From an uncultured Phycisphaeraceae bacterium (GTDB lineage Bacteria > Planctomycetota > Phycisphaerae > Phycisphaerales > UBA1924), in assembly GCA_937899905.1 (NCBI GenBank), contig CALCCF010000013.1:1-45725 (forward strand): a stretch of 45,725 bases of DNA, in the 5' to 3' direction. The notes below the pieces were generated by a model, which made no database searches, was not told the DNA's origin, and saw only the letters and a program-made list of their open reading frames with translations. Below are positions 41,575-45,725 of this stretch, piece by piece; position 1 is the first letter of the stretch; each line of letters opens with the position of its first letter. Made by a program: the position numbers and the translations under genes.

Positions 41575-43599
41575 ATGTCCGTCCTCGGCTCGCTCGGCTT
41601 CGTGCTCTCGCTGGCGGCCCTACTGGTGGTCGCTTGGCGCATCGCCATCGAGTTCGCCGGGCGTGCCACGGACCGCCTGTGGATCGCACTGGCAACATGC
41701 ACGCTCTTGCTCGGCGCGATCAGCATCACCGCTTCGCTGCTTGGGGCGTACACACCCGCGGGCTTTTTTGTCACGCAGATCGTGATCTCGGTCGCGGCGC
41801 TGGCGGCGGCAAGGATTTGCGCTCGCCGCTTCGAGCTGCGAATCGCAATTGAACCCGCGGAAGGTCTCGATGCTCCGCGTGAGCCCCTACGCGCCACCGA
41901 GTGGGCGTTGATTGTGGCGATCGTCCTGACAGTCGTGCCCTCACTTTTCGCGCGCATACTCATGCCAGCCCATCACACCGATGACCTGAACTACCACGCT
42001 TCGCGCGCCGCGTACTGGATCGTCAACGAGAGCGTCTTCCCCTACGCCACGCACAACGATCGGCAGACCACATTCCCGTTTGGCGCCGAGCTCGTCTTCG
42101 CGTGGCCGCTGCTCTTCACGGGCGTCGATCTGCCGGGCAGGGTGTTGTACTGGCTGGCGTACCCGCTCTCGATCCTCGGCGTGCTGAGTGTGGTCCGGTC
42201 CATCGGAGGCTCGCGCTCGGGTGGCCTGTTCGCGGCGATGCTCTACGCCGTGACGCCAGCCGTGCTCATGCACACAGCGACGCTCAAGTCGGATATCTGG
42301 ATGCCCGTGTACGTCCTCGGCGCGGGGTACTGGCTTGCACGCGCGGCCCGCGACCCGGCTCACGCGGTGAAGTCGTTCTTCTGGGCCGGTGTCTTCGTTG
42401 CGCTCGCCATGAACGTCAAGACCATCGTGGCGATGATGGTCCCGATCCTCGTCCTGGCGCCGCTCGTGGTCCTGCCGTGGCGCGGGGCCGCGAGAGCGAT
42501 CGCGGCCGCCGGTGTCGGTGGGATGATCGCCACCGCGTTAAGCGGCCTCGCCGTGCTGCTCGTCGCAAACCTCGCGAACCACGCCCACCCGCTCGGGCCG
42601 GGATACATCCGAGCCCTTGTGCAGCCCGAGTACTCCCTGAGGCAAACCTACACGCACGCCGTGCGACTCCCGATGTTCCTCATCGATCTGCCCGAGAACC
42701 CAAGCATGCCGGCGCGCGCGTGGCTCACCGACGCCGGCAACGACGCGATCGAACTGCTCAACGCTGATGAACCGCTCCCAAGAGAGGACAATGCCGGCTG
42801 GCCAGGAGCCTTCCGATTCGAGTCCAGGCCGCTGGCCCGAGCGTTCGGTCTGGGCGGGATGCTCTGGCTGCCCATGCTCGCCGTCGGCCTTGGCCTCGCC
42901 GTCGTACAAGCCGTGCGGACGTTCCCGAGCGTGAAGCTCTCACCGGCGGCCGTGCTCGCGCTGGCGTGCGTTCCTCTGCTGCTCAGCGTCGTCTTCATGA
43001 TCCGCTGGATGGGTGGCGGACCGGAACGCTTCTGGCTCGCCGCGTACGCCCTCGGCCTGGCGCTCGGCGTCGGCATACTCGCGTCGCCGCGACGCAGCAG
43101 CCGGGTCCTCGCGGTGCTTGCGATCCTCGGGGCGGCCTGGGCCGTGCAGGCTTCGGCGACCGCCAACCTCTTCCGCTGGCAACGCGCAGCGAGCCACGAC
43201 CGGCCGTATCGCTTCCAAGCCGCCATCGACGCCATACCCACCGGCTCTACCGTGCTGCTCGTGTCCAGTTGGAACGCCGAGGACTACCCGCTTCTCGCGC
43301 CCGACGGCCGCCTGTCCAACCGCGTCGTCCTCTGGGGCAAGCAGCCATTCGATCCCGCGAGCCCGGCACGTTTGAGCGACCTGCTGGAGCAGGAAGGCAT
43401 CGAGTTTGTCGTGTTGGAGCACGGCCGGAGTCTCAACCTCGGCGGAGACCGGCGCCTCCCCGCCCAGCCGATGATCCGGTGGCTGACCGACTCGGCCGGC
43501 GCGACACTCGTGGAGTTGGACTCGCAGACCCAGGTAATACTGCTGCGCGTCGCGAACGACGCTGATTCGGCACTCGGACTCGACGGCCAAACCGACTGA
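41575..43599 (+). CDS. Polytopic membrane protein, GT-C glycosyltransferase-like
   Basis: 674 residues. About 11-12 hydrophobic helices cover 1-500 (VLGSLGFVLSLAALLVVAW, ATCTLLLGAISITASLL, and so on), and a soluble C-terminal domain follows from ~540 (AIDAIPTGSTVLLVSSWNAEDYPLL, FVVLEHGRSLNLGG). HHTDDLNYHASRAAYWI in the first large loop resembles the acidic DD/DE motif of GT-C enzymes, which use lipid-linked sugars; its location after uppS fits. The exact family is not certain. ATG 41575 has CGGAG nine bases upstream. Confidence 0.75.
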   Translation: MSVLGSLGFVLSLAALLVVAWRIAIEFAGRATDRLWIALATCTLLLGAISITASLLGAYTPAGFFVTQIVISVAALAAARICARRFELRIAIEPAEGLDAPREPLRATEWALIVAIVLTVVPSLFARILMPAHHTDDLNYHASRAAYWIVNESVFPYATHNDRQTTFPFGAELVFAWPLLFTGVDLPGRVLYWLAYPLSILGVLSVVRSIGGSRSGGLFAAMLYAVTPAVLMHTATLKSDIWMPVYVLGAGYWLARAARDPAHAVKSFFWAGVFVALAMNVKTIVAMMVPILVLAPLVVLPWRGAARAIAAAGVGGMIATALSGLAVLLVANLANHAHPLGPGYIRALVQPEYSLRQTYTHAVRLPMFLIDLPENPSMPARAWLTDAGNDAIELLNADEPLPREDNAGWPGAFRFESRPLARAFGLGGMLWLPMLAVGLGLAVVQAVRTFPSVKLSPAAVLALACVPLLLSVVFMIRWMGGGPERFWLAAYALGLALGVGILASPRRSSRVLAVLAILGAAWAVQASATANLFRWQRAASHDRPYRFQAAIDAIPTGSTVLLVSSWNAEDYPLLAPDGRLSNRVVLWGKQPFDPASPARLSDLLEQEGIEFVVLEHGRSLNLGGDRRLPAQPMIRWLTDSAGATLVELDSQTQVILLRVANDADSALGLDGQTD

Positions 43600-43689
43600 G
43601 CCCCCATCCAATGGGCAAGCCGCGGCTCACCCGTGAGATTCTGGTTCGCCCGCTGCGAGGCATGGCGCGGGGCCGGATATGCTTTCCGC

Positions 43690-44442
43690 GTGAATCCCGA
43701 TCACCCCAACAACGTATTCCACATCACCCACTGGAAGTCCGGCAGCCAGTGGGTGCGCGGTGTGCTCCAGCGTCTAGTGCCAGACCGCGTGGTCAAGCCC
43801 AAGCCCGATATGTCCGACGTCGCGGACGGCCAGCTGAAGCCCGGAGGCGTCTACACGCCGCTCTACATGGCAACGCAGTGGTTCGACGGACAGGTCACGC
43901 GGACCGAAGACCAGAAGTTCTTCGTGGTCATCCGGGACCTGCGCGACTCGGCCGTGTCGTGGTACTTCAGCATCAAGCACAGCCATAAGCCGATCAATCT
44001 CAAGGACGCCGACGACCTCATGCAGAGCTATCGCCAACGCTTCAATGAGTCGAGCGTTGAGGACGGCATCCGCATCGTGATCGAAGAGCGGCTCGAGCCC
44101 TTCGCCAACATCCAGGAAACCTGGCTCGGCCAGCCCGAGGCCGCGCGATTGATGGTCCGCTACGAAGACCTCATCGCCGACGAGCACGCGACCTTCAATC
44201 GGATCTTCGACTACGCCGGCCTCGAGCCCGACCCCCAGCGCCGCTCCGAGGCGGTCGCGGCCGAGTCGTTCCAGAAGCGCACGGGCCGCAAGCCCGGTGA
44301 AGAGCGGGTCGACGCCCACCATCGCAAGGGGATCGCCGGCGACTGGCAGAACCACTTCACGCCCGAGCTGACCCAGTTGTTCAAGGATCGCTTCGGCCAG
44401 ATCCTGATCGATGCGGGATACGAGACGGACACGAACTGGTAA
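43690..44442 (+). CDS. Sulfotransferase-domain protein
   Basis: 250 residues. The N terminus FHITHWKSGSQWVRGVLQRL is the 5'-phosphosulfate-binding loop for PAPS, and FFVVIRDLRDSAVSWYFSIKH is the 3'-phosphate region; VRYEDLIADEHATF follows and the C-terminal KRTGRKPGEERVDAHHRKGIAGDWQNHF is typical of sulfotransferase_1 proteins. The acceptor is probably a carbohydrate or lipid of the envelope. GTG 43690 was chosen because the fold begins there; an upstream GTG at 43633 is possible. Confidence 0.88.
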   Translation: MNPDHPNNVFHITHWKSGSQWVRGVLQRLVPDRVVKPKPDMSDVADGQLKPGGVYTPLYMATQWFDGQVTRTEDQKFFVVIRDLRDSAVSWYFSIKHSHKPINLKDADDLMQSYRQRFNESSVEDGIRIVIEERLEPFANIQETWLGQPEAARLMVRYEDLIADEHATFNRIFDYAGLEPDPQRRSEAVAAESFQKRTGRKPGEERVDAHHRKGIAGDWQNHFTPELTQLFKDRFGQILIDAGYETDTNW

Positions 44443-44469
44443 GTCCGGATGCGGTCAAGAGGAATGGAA

Positions 44470-45210
44470 ATGCAGCCAAGATTGACACGTCCCCTGATCT
44501 TCGTCCACATCTTCAAGGCCGGGGGAACGTCGCTCCGCAAGATCATCAGGCAGAACAACAAGGGCGCTCCAGTCCAGCTGTTCAACGGCAACTTCGGGCA
44601 GAACAACGAATGGCGTGCACGGCCGCAAGACGAACGCGACTCGTTCGGCCTACTCCTCGGGCACCAGCATTACGGCAACCACGAGTACCTCTCGGCGCCG
44701 GCCTCGTACATGACCGTGTTGCGCGATCCGATCGATCGCGTGATCTCGTACTACTACTTCGTGCTGCGGTACAAGGACCACCACCTCTACAAGCACGGGT
44801 TCACCGACGACACCACCCTGTCCGACTTCGTGCACCACGGTCGGAACATCGAGCTGGACAACATCCAGACGAGGCTCCTGAACCCCCAGCCCGAGAAGCA
44901 GTATCCCTTCGGCTCCGTCGACCAGTCCATGCTCGACATCGCCCTCGAGAATCTGGAGAAGATCGACCGCGTGGGCATCGTCGAGCGCATGGGCGATTTC
45001 CTCGAGTTGCTCCGCCAAGCCGAGGGCTGGACCATCGAGACCGAGTTCCATGAAAATCGGACCGCCGATCGCCCGCGTGTCCACGACCACGATGAGTCGG
45101 TCCTCGAACGGATCCGCGAGCTCAACCGATTCGATATCGTCCTGCACGAAGCGACCCGCAAGAAGTTCGAGCGAGAGTGGACCGAGTGCCTTGCGGCCGT
45201 CCAGGGCTGA
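44470..45210 (+). CDS. Sulfotransferase family 2-like protein
   Basis: 246 residues. FVHIFKAGGTSLRKIIRQN is the PAPS-binding P-loop-like start (HIFKAGGTS), and YMTVLRDPIDRVISYYYFVLRYKDH the 3'-phosphate motif. The C-terminal part includes the conserved ELDNIQTRLL. It resembles carbohydrate sulfotransferases of the Sulfotransfer_2 type. ATG 44470 is preferred to 44449 for AGAGGA six bases upstream. It follows the other sulfotransferase by 27 bp; the two are distant in sequence. Confidence 0.88.
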   Translation: MQPRLTRPLIFVHIFKAGGTSLRKIIRQNNKGAPVQLFNGNFGQNNEWRARPQDERDSFGLLLGHQHYGNHEYLSAPASYMTVLRDPIDRVISYYYFVLRYKDHHLYKHGFTDDTTLSDFVHHGRNIELDNIQTRLLNPQPEKQYPFGSVDQSMLDIALENLEKIDRVGIVERMGDFLELLRQAEGWTIETEFHENRTADRPRVHDHDESVLERIRELNRFDIVLHEATRKKFEREWTECLAAVQG

Positions 45211-45270
45211 GGCCCCGAATCCTGGGCGACTCGGCCCCCAATCCACCCAAACCCGTCTACCATCGGCCCT

Positions 45271-45725
45271 ATGGCCGAATTGCTCAGCTTTCTCACCGCC
45301 CAGCTCATCGTTAGCGTCACGGTCTACGCCGTGATCGTGCACGTGCTGCTCGGCGGCGCCGGCTACTTCACCTACGCCGAGCGGAAGATCTCCGCCTACA
45401 TCCAGGACCGCATCGGCCCCAACCGAACCGGCTTCGACCTGGGCCTGCCGTTCCTCAGCTTCCTGAAGGGCCGCAAGCTGGTCGGGCTCGGCCAGCCGCT
45501 GGCCGACGGCATCAAGTTCATGCTCAAGGAGGACTACACCCCCGGCAAGGTGGACAAGGTCCTCTTCACGCTGGCCCCGGGCATCGTGGTCATCCCGGCC
45601 CTCATCGGCTTCGCGGTCATCCCCTGGGGCGGCGTGTGGGAGTGCCCGACCTTCACCATCCCGCTGCTGCCCCTCACCATCGAGGGCGGCCCCGTCCAGA
45701 TCGCCGCCCTGCCGGTGAACGTCGG
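45271..45725 (+). CDS. nuoH: NADH-quinone oxidoreductase subunit H, 3' end missing
   Basis: Membrane subunit H of complex I, which helps form the quinone site. The frame runs from ATG 45271 to the window end without a stop, giving 151 codons. AELLSFLTAQLIVSVTVYAVIVHVLLGG is the first helix, then YAERKISAYIQDRIGPNRTG, the signature loop, then GLGQPLADGIKFMLKEDYTP. The remainder lies outside the window. Other nuo genes would be expected downstream. Confidence 0.95.
   Translation, partial: MAELLSFLTAQLIVSVTVYAVIVHVLLGGAGYFTYAERKISAYIQDRIGPNRTGFDLGLPFLSFLKGRKLVGLGQPLADGIKFMLKEDYTPGKVDKVLFTLAPGIVVIPALIGFAVIPWGGVWECPTFTIPLLPLTIEGGPVQIAALPVNV

Overview
The window is high-GC DNA from what looks like a planctomycete, most likely of the Phycisphaerae type. 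This is an inference from gene content: an ECF sigma factor next to a Ser/Thr kinase with TPR-like repeats, a tricorn-type S41 protease, a DUF1570-like exported peptidase, a small zinc-ribbon protein of a type common in planctomycetes, and FHA domains fused to secretion ATPases. No ribosomal RNA or CRISPR array is present. Both ends cut genes: fmt on the left and nuoH on the right.

Layout. 1-7.3 kb: 3' end of fmt overlapping a small zincin gene, a membrane protein with zinc ribbon, a 1206-residue tricorn-like protease and a lipoprotein gluzincin; then tRNA-Ala(UGC). 7.6-15.9 kb: an RNA-repair locus. The regulator rtcR (CARF + sigma54-activator AAA+) is divergent from a minus-strand operon rsr (Ro60/TROVE) - noncoding RNA block - rtcB - BCS1-like AAA ATPase - rtcA. 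A good sigma54 promoter (GG-N10-GC) lies just upstream of rsr. 16.0-23.6 kb: an eight-gene minus-strand cluster (flavodoxin/WrbA, two exported isochorismatase-type hydrolases, Tat-exported amidohydrolase, VOC dioxygenase, esterase, cupin, alginate-export-type porin) resembling an aromatic/quinone detoxification or catabolic set. 23.7-26.8 kb: ECF sigma factor plus kinase. 26.9-33.8 kb: photolyase, renalase-like flavoprotein, hydrolase, unknown protein, SpoIIE-type phosphatase with sensor, methyltransferase. 33.8-45.7 kb: FHA-GspE ATPase, 6-phosphogluconolactonase-like protein, RluA, HemW, FHA protein, zinc ribbon, purA, uppS, a GT-C-like membrane protein, two sulfotransferases and nuoH.

The most interesting part is 11.77-12.49 kb, between rsr and rtcB. 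Read on the minus strand it holds four tandem Y-RNA-like elements that share one core (ATGC-N4-GGRACT on the 5' side, GTCTC or TTCTC followed by CTTG on the 3' side, inside a long closing stem). The two elements closer to rtcB carry a complete circularly permuted tRNA-like domain (T arm, closed acceptor stem, D arm). The two closer to rsr are short hairpins without it. Canonical tRNA-Pro(UGG) and tRNA-Arg(ACG) sequences alternate with the two permuted elements and abut them within 0-8 nt, which suggests that tRNA processing enzymes cut the Y RNAs out of a single sigma54-driven transcript. The inferred logic: damaged RNA is sensed by RtcR through its CARF domain; sigma54 transcription then yields the Ro protein, its Y RNAs, fresh copies of two tRNAs, the ligase RtcB, and (perhaps also from its own promoter) a membrane AAA ATPase plus the cyclase RtcA.
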